Source of the DNA: Ziziphus jujuba
Lineage: Eukaryota; Streptophyta; Magnoliopsida; Rosales; Rhamnaceae
Assembly: GCF_031755915.1 (NCBI RefSeq)
Contig: NC_083387.1
Coordinates: 17,753,001 to 17,817,000, forward strand
Direction: 5' to 3'
DNA length: 64,000 nt
Shown here: in pieces, positions 25,361-38,250 of the stretch
Position numbering within the stretch: position 1 is the first letter of the stretch
Layout of the letters: every line of letters begins with the position of its first letter
Translations under genes and position numbers: made by a program
The notes under the pieces: generated by a model
Databases searched by the model: none
Seen by the model: the letters and a program-made list of their open reading frames with translations, nothing else
Told to the model about the DNA's origin: nothing

Positions 25361-25476
25361 CGTGTGTGTGTGAGGCCGAGGGGTGTGTGTGTGTGTGTGT
25401 GTGTGTGTATAATGCGTATAGAGGTGTGTGCGTGTAAGGTGTGGGGGGCATATATATATATATATATATATATATA
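25361..25476. repeat. (GT)n and (AT)n microsatellite cluster
   Basis: A short GT run, a longer GT run (25383-25409) and a TA run (25450-25476) lie within about 115 bases, separated by short G-rich pieces. They explain the His/Thr- and Tyr/Ile-repeat ORFs on the minus strand here. Confidence 0.92.
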
Positions 25477-26179
25477 ACTATAGAAGGTGGAAACTGAGCA
25501 ATGATGAATAGTAATATGAAATGTGTTTGTAATATGGAGGGCGAATGCCATATAATTAGAGTAAAAAAGAAAATGTGGGAGATATATGAACATATATTAA
25601 TGAATAGTAGTCTTAAAAGAATCTTTTGTTTGAGCATGACCTAGTACACGTAGGAAAATATGTCTACGGGGCTTTATGTATTTATTATCTTCGTATAAGA
25701 AGGGATATGCAATTCCTAAGGATTCATCATCCTATTAGGCTTTGGTGTAAGATATAAGAATGTTAAATGAATTGGATCGAAATGGATTATTTTAAACCTT
25801 GTTCATTCAGTTTTAAATTAGGTGCAATTCTATTTTTTAGAATGAAGAAGTAAGAAGCTGGCTTAAAGGCAAAAAAGAAACATGCATTATTCCGTGATTT
25901 TTTTTTTTTATTTTTCTTTTATTATTATTTTTTTGTTAAATGCATAATTACATGAGTTGTAATATGTAAGAGAAGACTAATTCATGTTGATACATGTATC
26001 CGACTGGGTTAAAATATAAGGCGTGCCTGTGAGTGGATGCGATGTTTTGGGCTTAAATCCAGAAATGTTTTTTTTTTTTTTTTTGATAAGGTAAATCCAG
26101 AAATGTTTGTTTAATACCTATGTCGTTTATCCACATTGTGGTCTTCAGAATCCCCAAATGGGCTTACTTCATTTACCCA

Positions 26180-29100
26180 AAAAAAAAAAAAAAAAAAAAA
26201 CGAAGAAGATATTTAAACAAACAGATGAACAGTGCACATAAACAGTATCTTGGCAGCAATACAAGCTGGAGATTGATGTTTATATGCAGATATTTTAGCA
26301 AAAAAACAAATAAAAAAAAAAGATATTTAAACAACATAGGTGAACAGTGCACGTAAACAGTAGCTCAGAAGTAAGGTAGCTCGGCAGCAATACAAACTGG
26401 AGATTGATGTTTATATGCAGATATTTTAGCCCAAAAAAATCAAAAAAAAAAAAAAGATATTTAAACAACACAGGTGAACAAAGCACGTGAACAGTAGCTC
26501 GGAAGCAAGGTAGCTCGGCAGCAATACAAGCTGGAGATTGATGTTTATATGCAGATATTTTAGCCCAAAAAAAAATCAAAAAAAAAAAAAATATTTAAAC
26601 ACAGTTGAACAGTCACGTGAACAGTAGCAAGGCAGCAATACAAGCTGGAGATTGATGTTTATATGCAGATATTTTAGCCAAAAAAAAAAAAAAAAGATAT
26701 TTAAACAACACAGATGAACAGTGCATGTGAACAGTAGCTCGGAAGCAAGGTAGCTCGGCAGCAATACAAGCTGGAGATTGATGTTTATACGCAGATATTT
26801 TAGCCAAAAAAATCAAAAAAAAAAAAAAGATATTTAAACAACACAGGTAAACAGTGTACATGAACAGTAGCTCGGAAGCAAGGTAGCTCGGCAGCAATAA
26901 AAGCTGGAGATTGATGTTTATATGCAGATATTTTAGCCAAAAAAAAAAAAGATATTTAAACACAGGTGAACAGTGCATGTGAACAGTAGCTCGGAAGCAA
27001 GGTAGCTCGGCAGCAATACAAGCTAGAGATTGATGTTTATATGCAGATATTTTAGCCAAAAAAAAATCAAAAAAATATATATATATATATTTAAACACAG
27101 GTGAACAATGCACGTGAACAGTAGATGTTTATATGCAAATATTTTAGCCCAAAAAAATCAAAAAAAAAAAGATATTTAAACACAGGTGAACAGTGCACAT
27201 GAACAATAGCTCGGAAGCAAGGTAGCTCGGCAGCAATACAAGCTGGAGATTGATGTTTATACGCAGATATTTTAGCCAAAAAAAAAATCAAAAAAAAAAA
27301 GTTATTTAAACAACACAGATGAACAGTGCACATGAACAGTAGCTCAGCAGCAATACAAGCTGGAGATTGATGTTTATATGCAGATATTTTAGCCAAAAAG
27401 AAATCAAAAAATAAAAAAAAAAAAGATATTTAAACAACACAGGTGAACAGTGCATATGTACAGTAGCTCAGAAGCAAGTAGCTCGGCAGCAATACAAGGT
27501 AGAGATTGATGTTTATATACAGATATTTTAGCCCAAAAAATCAAAAAAAAAAAAAGATATTTAAACATAGGTGAACAGTGCACGTGAACAGTAACTTGGA
27601 AGCAAGGTAGCTCGGCAGCAGTACAAGCTGGAGATTAATGTTTATACGCAGATATTTTAGCCAAAAAAAAATCAAAAAAAAAAAAAGATATTTAAACAAC
27701 ACATGTGAACAGTGCACTTGAACAGTATCTCAGAAGCAAGGTAGCTCGGCAGTATTACAAGCTGGAGATTGATGTTTATATGCAATTATTTTAGCCCAAA
27801 AAAATCAAAAAAAAAAAAAGATATTTAAACAACTCAGATGAACAGTGCATGTGAACAGTAGCTCGGAAGCAAGATAGCTCGGCAGCAATACAAGTTGATG
27901 TTTATACGCAAATATTTTAGCGAAAAAAAAATCAAAAAAAAAAAAAAAGATATTTAAAGAACACAGATGAACAGTGCACATAAACAGTATCTCGGCAGCA
28001 ATACAAACAGGAGATTAATGTTTATATGCAGATATTTTAGCCAAAAAAAATCAAAAAAAAAAAAAGATATTTAAACAACATAGGTGAACAGTGTACGTAA
28101 GCAGTAGCTCAGAAGCAAGGTAGCTCGGCAGCAATACAAGCTGGAGATTGATGTTTATATGCAGATATTTTAGCCCAAAAAAATCAAAAAAAAAAAAAAA
28201 AGATATTTAAACAATGCAGGTGAACAGTGCATGTGAACAGTAGCTCGGAAGCAAGATAGGTCGGTAACAATACAAGCTGGAGATTGATGTTTATACGCAG
28301 ATACTTTAGCCAAAAAAAAATCAAAAAAAAAAAAAAGATATTTAAACAACACATGTGAACAGTGCACTTGAACAGTATCTCGGCAGCAATACAAGCTGGA
28401 GATGGATGTTTATATGCAGATATTTTAGCCAAAAAAAAAAAATATTTAAACAACAAAGGTGAACAGTGCACGTGAACTGTAGCTGCAAGGTAGCTCGGCA
28501 GCAATACAAGCTGGAGATTAATGTTTATGTGCAGATATTTTAGCCCAAAAAAATCAAAAAAAAAAAACAGATATTTAAACATAGGTGAACACTACACGTG
28601 AACAGTAGCTCGGAAGCAAGGTAGCTCGGCAGCAATACAAGCTGGAGATTGATGTTTATATGCAGATATTTTAGTCCAAAAAAATCAAAAAAAAAAAAAA
28701 ACATATTTAAACATAGGTGAACAGTGCACGTGAACAGTAGCTCGGAAGCAAGCTAGCTCGGCAGCAGTACAAGCTGGCGATTGATGTTTATACGCATATA
28801 TTTTAGCCAAAAAAAAAAAAAAAAAAAAGATATTTAAACAACACAGATGAACAGTGCACATAAACAGTAGCTCGGCAGCAATACAAGCTGGAGATTAATG
28901 TTTATATGCAGATATTTTAGCCAAAAAAAATCAAAAAAAAAAAAACATATTTAAACAACACAGGTGAACGGTGCATGTGAACAGTAGCTCAGAAGCAAAG
29001 TAGCTCGGCAGCAATACAAGCTGGAGATTGATGTTTATATGCAAATATTTTAGCCCAAAAAAATCAAAAAAAAAAAAAGATATTTAAACATAGGTGAACA

Positions 29101-30915
29101 GTGCACGTGAACAGTATCTCGGAAGCAAGATAGCTCGGCAGCAATACAAGTTGGAGATTGATGTTTATACGCAGATATTTTAGCCAAAAAAAAAAAAAAA
29201 AAAGATATTTAAACAACACATGTGAACAGTGCACGTGAACAGTAGCTCAGAAGCAAGGTAGCTCGGCAGCAATACAAGCTGGAGATTGATGTTTATATGC
29301 AGATATTTTAGCCCAAAAAAATAAAAAAATAAAAAAGATATTTAAACAACTTAGGTGAACAGTGCACGTAAACAGTCGCTCGGAAGCAAGATAGCTGGGC
29401 ATCAATACAAGCTGGAGATTGATGTTTATACGCAAATATTTTAGCCAAAAAAAAATCAAAAAAAAAAAAAGATATTTAAACAACACAGATGAACAGTGCA
29501 CGTAAACAGTATCTCGGCAGCAATACAAGCTGGAGATTGATGTTTATATGCAGATATTTTAGCCAAAAAAAATCAAAAAAAAAAAAAAGATATTTAAACA
29601 ACACAGGTGAACAGTGTACGTAAACAGTAGCTCAGAAGCAAGGTAGCTCGGCAGCAATACAAGCTGGAGATTGATGTTTATATGCAGATATTTTAGCCCA
29701 AAAAAATCAAAAAAAATAAAAAAGATATTTAAACAACGCAGGTAAACAGTGCACGTGAACAGTAGCTCGGAAGCAAGATAGGTCGGCAGCAATACAAGCT
29801 GGAGATTGATGTTTATACGCAGATACTTTAGCCAAAAAAAAATCAAAAAAAAAAAAAGATATTTAAACAACACAGATAAACAGTGCACATGAACAGTATC
29901 TCGGCAGCAATACAAGCTGGAGATGGATGTTTATATGCACATATTTTAGCCAAAAAAAAAAGATATTTAAACAACAAAGGTGAACATCGCACGTGAACAG
30001 TAGCTCAGAAGCAAGGTAGCTCGGTAGCAATACAAGCTGGAGATTAATGTTTATATGCAGATATTTTAGCCCAAAAAAATCAAAAAAAAAAAAAAGATAT
30101 TTAGACATGGATGAACAGTACACGTGAACAGTAGCTCGGAAGCAAGGTAGCTCGGCAGCAATACAAGCTGGAGATTGATGTTTATATGCAGATATTTTAG
30201 TCCAAAAAAATCAAAAAAAAAAAAAACATATTTAAACATAGGTTAACAGTGAACGTGAACAGTAGCTCGGAAGCAAGGTAGCTCGGCAGCAGTACAAGCT
30301 GGCGATTGATGTTTATACGCACATATTTTAGCCAAAAAAAAAATCAAAAAAAAAAATATTTAAACAACACAGATGAACAGTGCACGTGAACAGTAGCTCG
30401 GCAGCAATATTAGTTGGAGATTGATGTTTATATGCAGATATTTTAGCCCAAAAAAATCAAAAAAAAAAAAGATATTTAAACATAGGTGAACAGTATATGT
30501 GAACAGTATCTCGGAAGCAAGGTAGCTCGGCAGCAATACAAGTTGGAGATTGATGTTTATACGCAGATATTTTAGCCAAAAAAAAAAAAAAAATATTTAA
30601 ACAACACAGGTAAACAGTGCACGTGAACAGTAGCTCAGAAGATAAACAGTGCACATAAACAGTATCTCGCAGCAGTATAAGTTGGAAATGGATGTTTATA
30701 TGCAGATATTTTAGAAAAAAAAAAAAATATATTTAAACAACACAGGTAAACAGTGCATGTGAACAGTAGTTCAGAAGCAAGATAGCTCGGCAGCCATACA
30801 AGCTGGAGATTGATGTTTATATGCAGATATTTTAGCCCAAAATATCAAAAAAAAAAAAAAAAAGAGATATTTAACCATAGGTGAACAGTATATGTGAACA
30901 GTAGCTCGGAAGCAA
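26180..30915. repeat. 4.7-kb minisatellite array of about 110-132-bp units
   Basis: Roughly 38-40 head-to-tail units share one pattern: an A-run often split by TC, then gatatttaaacaacacagg, then tgaacagtgcacgtgaacag, then two tctcgg/gctcgg boxes, then caagctggagattgatg and tttatatgcagatatttta. Units differ by A-run length, by substitutions, and by loss of the segment between the two gctcgg boxes in some units. Higher-order similarity is visible, since runs of several units reappear in the same order around 28 and 29.5 kb. The array stops abruptly at 30915, inside ZIP4 coding homology. No ORF is meaningful here. Confidence 0.95.
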
Positions 30916-33849
30916 GGTGGTAAATAAGGGGATTCCGGAGGGCGTTTGGGTATCAGCGGTAGAGGCTTACTTTCAGGCAGCTGGGACGGCCGGAGCAGAG
31001 ACGGCGAAGGGGGTGTTCCTGGGGCTGTTGGGGCGGTGCCACATCAGTGCCAGCGCCGCCGTGAGGGTCGCCCACAAGGTGGTTGGGGATGGTGGAAGTG
31101 GCGGTGAGGGGGCGAGGGTGAGGGCCAAAGTGGTGGCGGAGCTCGTGTCGGATGAGAGGGTCGTAGCACTCTTCTCCGGCGAGGCAGCCGGGAAGCAGAG
31201 GGTGGCTATGCATGCTCTACTATGGAATTGGTAAGTTCGTAATTCTTTATGCTTATTTGTCTTTTGAAATTCATCGTGCTTTGGTAATGAATTGCCTAAC
31301 GTGAATTTGAATGATCGCTTCCATGCTCAATTGAAGCGGCTTATTAGATTTATTTCCCTATGAGCATGTTGAAGGACTGTGGGCTAATTAATAACCATCT
31401 TAAATAAATTAACGCCTTGTAATTTCTTTGCATAATTCCAATTAAGTATTATAAGTTTCGATTTGAACTCCAATCGAGGACGAGTTTCTGACAAGGGCAG
31501 GGTAAAACATGGTATGAATTCCACCCAATGAGTGAAAAACAGAAGTTAAAGAAATAGTCGAGTCATATTTGGCTTTTTCTATCTAGTCGGCCCAGCTTGC
31601 GATTCACTTTGGTAGTTATGATCTTGTGCTTTCATTATACTTTCGTGAGTTGAAGTCTTTCGTTTTACGAAATTTCGATTATTTAATTTCTTTTATTAAC
31701 AGCGCTGCAGATCATTTTCGATCCAAAGACTATGAAACAAGTGCTGAGATTTTCGAAAAATCAATGCTTTATGTTCCATATGATTCAGAGAATAGTATAC
31801 TCCGAGCCAAGGGCTTCAGAGTTTTGTGTCTCTGCCACCTTGGTCTCTCTCAACTTGATCAAGCTCAAGAATACATCAATGAGGCAGAAAAGGTACATTC
31901 TAATGCGTACAAGAAGCTGGAATTCTGGTATTTAAGATCACTGATATCTTGCTTGCAATCTACAAAAAAGTTCACCTTCTAATAATGCCTTGTTTTCATC
32001 TCTACAGCTTGAACCCAACATTACTGCTGCCTTCCTGAAGGTTCTCTCACACAACATTATATAAATATGTCTTCTCCATTAACTTGTAAAACATATTTAG
32101 TTATTGTATTTGTACTGAGTACTAAAACCACAATTTATTCAGATCTTTGCAACAAAATTCTTTAATAAGTTATGAGCAACTTTATAGCTTTTCTATATTA
32201 TGCAGTTAAAGATCTATCTGCAGAAGAACGACAAGAATAGTTCAATTAATCAGATTCAAGCAATGACAACTTGCCTTGATTTTAGTCCAGACTTTCTCTC
32301 CCTTGCTGCGCATGAAGCTGTAGCTTGCCGTGCTCTTACTGTTGCTGTTGCTGCTCTATCTAGTCTCCTTAACTTTTATGCCAATGGAAAATCCATGCCA
32401 ACACCAGAAGTTGTAGTTCTACGTACCTTGATTACAATCCTAACTCAAGAGCCTGGCAATGAACTGGAAGTTTTCAAGTTTGTTAAATGGGCTTATAATC
32501 GTGCATCTGAGGTTGGCTCTGATTGCTTCTTTGGGAAAGGTGAGGTTGGAAGACGGGAAAGGAATTGGTTTGCGGTGACTTCATGGAACTTAGGGACAAA
32601 AACTGGGAAGGAGAGGAATTTTGAGTTATGTTCCCATTTCATGAAATTGGCATCCAAATTTTATGGATTTCTGGTTGATTTGGAAGTAGAAGAAAACAGT
32701 ATCATGGTTTGCAAATCGTTGATATTGACTGTATCTGCCACGATTGCTTCAGAGAATCAGAAAAATGCTGCATTGTCGGACAGTGAAGTAAAACAAGCTA
32801 TCGAATTGCTAGATAGAGCAGGGAAGGTAAGAAATAACTAATTGCCTTTTAGATTCATATAGCATTTTGTGACTTGAATGGTTCTTTTGCAGCACATTAT
32901 TAAGTAACGTATAGAACTTGCAACCATCTTTGTCTAGCTAAAACTGACTGTCGAAATGATAGGCCTATGTCTTATGGTTTAACGGAGGATCACCTTAAAA
33001 TGGCGTTCATTTCTTGCCCTGATGCAGATACTGAAGACAAACTCAACAGGAACTCGGCTTAATGATGATCAAGCTAGCAACATTGAGCCCGATCTCTTCT
33101 TCATATACACCTTCTGCGCCTATGAAATACAAGGACGGCTCAACGATTTAGGATCACAATTAGTCCTTGTGAAGGGCTTCGCCAGTTCAAAGGTGTGCAA
33201 CCCCAGATACCTCCTTCAGATTGGCCTCCGCGCCTCACAGGGTCCATGGCCAAATTACGAAATAGCCACTTTTGCTCTAAATGAGTGCCTTTCAGCTCTT
33301 CTTTCATCACCATCCCCGGATTACCAAAATGTGGCTCTCATTGTCCGGAAGCTCATTGTAATAGCCAGCATACGCAAGGGTGAAACAGATGATGAAGCAT
33401 TGCATGCAATGTACAAGCAAGCGTACCGAGTAATGGTCGGTTTGAAGGACGGTGAGTATCCCATTGAAGAGGGAAAATGGCTAGCCACGACGGCTTGGAA
33501 CAGGGCAGCACTGCCAATGCGGTTAGGTCAGATTGATGTGGGAAAGAAATGGATGAATACTGGTCTGGAACTTGCTAAGCAAGTTCCTAGCATGGAGACT
33601 TGCAGGCTATCCATGGAGGATTTTGTTGGTGGCTTGGGGAAGGAATTTTGTGTGCAAAATGATGGCGACAACAGGTCTCAGCTCACTGTATATGTGGGAA
33701 AGAAATGGATGAATACTGGTCTGGAACTTGCTAAGCAAGTTCCTAGCATGGAGACTTGCAGGCTATCCATGGAGGATTTTGTTGGTGGCTTGGGGAAGGA
33801 ATTTTGTGTGCAAAATGATGGCGACAACAGGTCTCAGCTCACTGTATGA
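30916..33849 (+). pseudogene. ZIP4: ZIP4/SPO22 copy 2, 5'-truncated
   Basis: The sequence picks up at the codons for VVNKGIPEG in exon 1, about 350 residues into the protein, directly after the minisatellite. It keeps exons 1 (rest, to 31230), 2 (31703-31892), 3 (32008-32040), 4 (32206-32826) and 5 (33028-33849). Exon 4 is open here and reads [16 protein letters not shown] where copy 1 has a stop. Exon 5 is 156 bases longer because its last 52 codons are duplicated in tandem. No promoter, start region or first 350 codons remain, so a normal ZIP4 cannot be made. Confidence 0.85.
33538..33849 (+). repeat. 156-bp in-frame tandem duplication in ZIP4 exon 5
   Basis: Two adjacent 156-bp units start at 33538 and 33694 and encode the same 52 residues twice ([15 protein letters not shown] to NRSQLTV). 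The first stop codon was lost at the junction, so the frame continues. Copy 1 has a single unit. Confidence 0.93.
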
Positions 33850-35740
33850 ATCTATAAATGTACAGGACATTAGCGATTCGTATCTTTTAATAGGAAAGAA
33901 GAAACTAATGAAGAAAAAAAAAAAAAAAAACTTGTTTTGTTTCCACAAACACAAAACCGTAAAACATCAAAAGAAAAAACAAACATCCTTTTCTTATGGA
34001 GAAGGATTGAATTCAACGATTTGTGTTTACACAGCACTAAAAAAAATTGAGTATTTATTACAATTGATAATGATCATTGATAAATTTTATATGTATGTTC
34101 ATTTTACATCTATGTTACTCCTTTTAATTCAAAATTTATTTATTTATTTATTTATTTATTTTGTTTGTTTTATGATATGCTATTGAACGAAAACAACGCC
34201 ACAAAATAAAAGCATTTGTAAGAGAAAAAAAATTACTACCAAATACATTTTATATGTCCATATGACAATTTAATTTGCAAATTATTTTAAATGAATCAAT
34301 TCATTTGGAGTTTCACTAATGATTATGACAAACAATCATAAATAGTAATACATTTTATAAAAAAAATAGAGTGATTAACAGTCATAAAATCATTTATCAC
34401 TGTTTTTAATTTTTAATTTAAATCTCTATGTCTCCATCTAAAAATAAATAAATTCATATTTTAGTCAATGCAATAAATAAATAAATTTGGGTATATGCCA
34501 TGGGATACACAGTGATATAACAAGTAAAAAACTCAAATTTGTATGGAACATATTTTATGAATGATAAGCATGTATACAATATGGATAAATATAGAGTGAT
34601 CAAATTTTTTTATCAAAATTTTGATATTCATGATTTAGTATCTTTTAAATGGTTTACATTTTCATGTATATATAGCAATATCAATTTAACACCATTAAAA
34701 AATTACCACCTAATTTATTACTAAAATTTTGGTAAAAAAATTTAATGCATGTAGTATTACTCATATAATATATAGATATTCAAACAATGATAGAGGGTTA
34801 AGTAAAAAAGTTGGTTCAATTGATAAATTTCTCATATTCATATCTGGATATGAGATGCTAAGAAGGATAAATTATTGTAAATAATAATAATAAAACTAAT
34901 AAAATATTTATTTATACATAACAATAACTATTACTTTAAATCTTAAATAGCGAAATATATGGCAATTCATGTCATATTTTTCTACCATAAACTATATATA
35001 TATATATATATATAATAGCGATATTGGTTAGACTTTAAGATATTCAATCGTTTAGTTTGAATTTATCTAATCTTAAATATGAATGTTTTACTGAAAAAAT
35101 AAATGAGATTTGCATGTGAAAATTTGAAAAGATTAAAAAAAAAAGTTAATATAAAAAAAGAAAAAAAAAATTTTAACAAAAGAATTAATATCACTCCCTA
35201 TGTTTTATCAATTTTGCATGTTTTTATACTTTGTAAATTATGTCATAAACATTCTCTCATGTGCATTTTAGTTTTGTTGCAATGTTACCTATTTTATACA
35301 CGTATTCGTTTGAACATAATGATTTAAGCTTTGAATTTATTTTAGTAAGTATTTCATACGTGATATTTCATTTCATGTTCATAATTAATAAGATAAATAT
35401 AAATATTAAAATTTTCAAAATTGTTAGAATAATTTTTTTTTATATATATATACATGTATAAGGTAATATATATCATAATTTGTGATACACATTAGCAAAA
35501 AGATTGTAATACAATTTACCAAAAACAAGATTATGATACAATGATAAAATGATGAAGTATTGAATTAATGTTAATTTTAATCTATATAAAGGTAAAATAG
35601 ACTTTTTGTAATTTAAATAAATTAAAATATAAAATTTGTTAATCAATGTTAATATCTAGGGATGTTAATGATGAATTAAATAATTTTACAGAGGTAAATG
35701 TGGTTTTGTTAAACCAGAGGGATCAATAAAATTTTCCCTA
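33850..35740. other. ZIP4 copy 2 3' flank, AT-rich intergenic
   Basis: No gene is seen. It matches 11784-13650 with few differences. Variable points are the A-run after the stop, the TTTA repeat (34136-34160) and a (TA)n run near 34994-35013. Confidence 0.7.
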
Positions 35741-35758
35741 ATAATAATTGAAAATGGA

Positions 35759-35764
35759 CACGTG
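35759..35764 (+). promoter_or_regulatory. G-box CACGTG upstream of the Tim17-like copy 2
   Basis: A perfect CACGTG lies 86 bases before the ATG, in the same position as in copy 1. Confidence 0.4.
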
Positions 35765-35810
35765 CTACGAAAACCAGAGGCAATTCCTTTTTTGATTCCC
35801 ACAGAGAGAG

Positions 35811-38212
35811 AGCTACAATTGGAAAATACAAGACACAACCCTAGAAAACATGGCGGCGAACAAAACGGTTGATGAGCCATCAAATGAAAAACAGACAACG
35901 ACCATGGCGGCGAACAAGACAGTTGGTGGGCCATCAAATGAAAAACAGACTGGGCAGCACGAGTATCCGTTTCAGCTGTTCGAAGACTTAGGTGTAGGGC
36001 TCGCCGGCCACTCGGCCCTGTACTTCGCTGACGGCTTCGTCAATACCCCGGCCGCTACCTCTACTAGGGTCGTCGTTGGCGGCTTCCAGGCGTTCAAAAT
36101 GAACGCCGCCAGGTTGCCTACGGATGCGGGAAGATTTGCCGCGTTTTGCGGCTTGACGACGGCATTCGATAGCTACATTGCACGGGCTCGCGGAGTCGAC
36201 GATGAGTGGAACTTCGTCGGTGCCGCAGGAGCTGCCGCTGGACTCGTATAGTGGCATGGTGGTCTCCGATCATCACTGGGCTCAGCTCTCTCTCCGTTGC
36301 TGCTGTGGCCGCCTTGTTTCAGACTTTTGGGGTAAAAGAGTAATTCTACCAAATTTCTATCAGGCTTTTTTGTCATATATATATATATATAATATGTTTA
36401 TTTCCTTCCCGTTGCTATATATAATATGTTTATTTGGAGTTGTCTTTTCTAAAAACTTATGGATTTCATATATAATATGTTTATTTGGAGTTACTTTTTG
36501 TAAAAACTTATGAATTCTAATTTATGTTGGATCAAACATTGTGTTCCTTGTGGGTTTTATATTAATATTTAAACTCTTGTATTTATCTTCTTTTTTTTTT
36601 TTAATCTTATTTAATAGTCTATTAGCTAGGATTATTCCCTTTATTTAAGTGAAAATAAAGGCGAAAATAAACATTGTGGTCCTTTATTTGATCCATTTTA
36701 ATAAAAAAAAAAGCGAAAATAAAATTGAAATTTAAGCGATTCAGATCTGTGGCTTTACACTGGATCCGAGCTCATTCCAATCCAAGCTGTGAGAAAAAAT
36801 TGATTGATTTTCGATTTTTATTTAATTTAAATTTTTTTGTTAGTATTATTATTTTTAATTAAAATTAATGGTATTTAATTTCCCGGCAGATCTACCTGGC
36901 TTTTTATTTTTATTTTTGATAAATTTATTGATTAATTAAATAAAACCCCAGTGTGAGACTCTGAGACTTCCCTAGCAGTAGAACTAGAGGATAAGCATAA
37001 AGAGGATATGTGCAACAACTAGAAAACAAAGGACAAGTAAAAAAAACATAATAATAATAATAATAATCTAATAATTAAAATATCAAAAAATTAAGACATT
37101 ATTTTTATTTTACCAAAAATAAAAATAAAAAGCCAGATAGATCTGTTGGGAAATTAAATACCATTAATTTTAATTAAAAATAATAATACTAACGAAAAAA
37201 TTTAAATTAAATAAAAATTAAAAATCAATCAATTTTTCCTCACAACTTGAATTGGAATGAGCTCAGACCCAATGTAAAGCCACATATCTGAATCGTTTAA
37301 ATTTCAATTTTATTTTCGCTTTTTTTTTTATTAAAATGGATCAAATAAATGACCACAATGTTTATTTTCGCCTTTATTTTCACTTAAATAAAGGGAATAA
37401 TCCTAGCTAATAGACTATTAAATAAGATTAAAAAAAAAAAAGATAAATACAAGAGTTTAAATATTAATATAAAACCCACAAGGAACACAATGTTTGATCC
37501 AACAAAATCAGAATCCATAAGTTTTTACAAAAGGTAACTCCAAATAAACATATTATATTGAAATCCATAAGTTTTTAGAAAAGACAATTCCAAATAAACA
37601 TATTATATATAGCAACCAGAAGGAAATAAACATATTATATATATATATATATGATAAAAAAGCCTGATAGAAATTAGGTAGAATTACTCTTTTACCTCAA
37701 AAGTCTGAAACAGGATGGCCACAGCAGCAACAGAGAGAGCTGAGCCCAGTGATGATCGGAGACCACCACGCCACTGTACAAGCCCAGCGGCAGCTCCCGC
37801 AGCGCCGACGAAATTCCACTCATCATTGACTCCGCAAGCCCGTGCAATGTAACTATCGAACGCCGTCGTCAAGCCGCAAAACGCGGCAAATCTTCCCGCA
37901 TCCGCAGGCAACCTGGCGGCGTTCATTTTGAACGCCTGGAAGCCGCCAACGATGACCCTAGTAGCGGTAGCGGCCGGGGTATTGACGAAGCCGTCAGCGA
38001 AGTACAAGGCCAAGTGGCCGGCGAGCCCAACACCCAAGTCTTCGAACAGCTGAAACGGGCACTCATGCTGCCCAGTCTGTTTTTCATTTGATGGCCCACC
38101 AACTGTCTTGTTCGCCGCCATGGTCGTTGTCTGTTTTTCATTTGATGGCGCATCAACTGTCTTGTTCACCGCCATGTTTTCTAGGGTTTTGTGTCCTGTA
38201 TTTTCCAATTGT

Positions 38213-38247
<35 letters not shown>
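35811..38247. repeat. Large near-palindrome 2 (arms about 1.1 kb)
   Basis: The left arm (about 35811-36915) and right arm (about 37113-38247) are inverted relative to each other around a spacer of about 197 bases. This is the duplicate of palindrome 1, with a longer (CT)n tract (38214-38247) at the right outer end and small indels near the spacer. Confidence 0.88.
35850..36251 (+). pseudogene. Tim17/OEP16-like stand-alone copy 2, nonsense-truncated
   Basis: This copy lacks the 8-base deletion of copy 1 and reads 133 residues from MAANKTVD through DEWNFVGAAGAAAGLV. It then meets TAG at 36249-36251. The chimeras have CAG (Gln) at this place, so a single C-to-T change truncates the domain before its last membrane segment. 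Two extra bases further on, also present in copy 1, would change the C-terminus in any case. It could be a very recent pseudogene, or the sister locus of a functional gene elsewhere. Confidence 0.75.

Positions 38248-38250
<3 letters not shown>

Larger units (their letters stand above)
23176..26175. other. AT-rich intergenic DNA with microsatellites
   Basis: No gene is seen. Besides the microsatellites listed separately, 24330-24470 has a run of short repeated motifs (ttggtc, aaatcgaa, ccaatca) like those of small non-autonomous plant elements. A related set occurs near 50510-50880, but I cannot define termini. A T16 run lies near 26069-26084, flanked by a repeated aaatccagaaatgttt string. 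Confidence 0.55.

Noticed and set aside
25293..25637. ORFs rich in His-Thr and Tyr-Ile repeats
   Set aside because: They are translations of GT and AT microsatellites.
26295..30654. Many minus-strand ORFs of 60-166 codons with repeated AKISAYKHQSPACIAAELPC-like text
   Set aside because: They are translations of the minisatellite units and their A-runs. Frame and length follow the repeat, and no domain is present.
26180..30915. CRISPR-like regular array
   Set aside because: This is a plant nuclear minisatellite: units are about 120 bases, adjacent, and without unique spacers.
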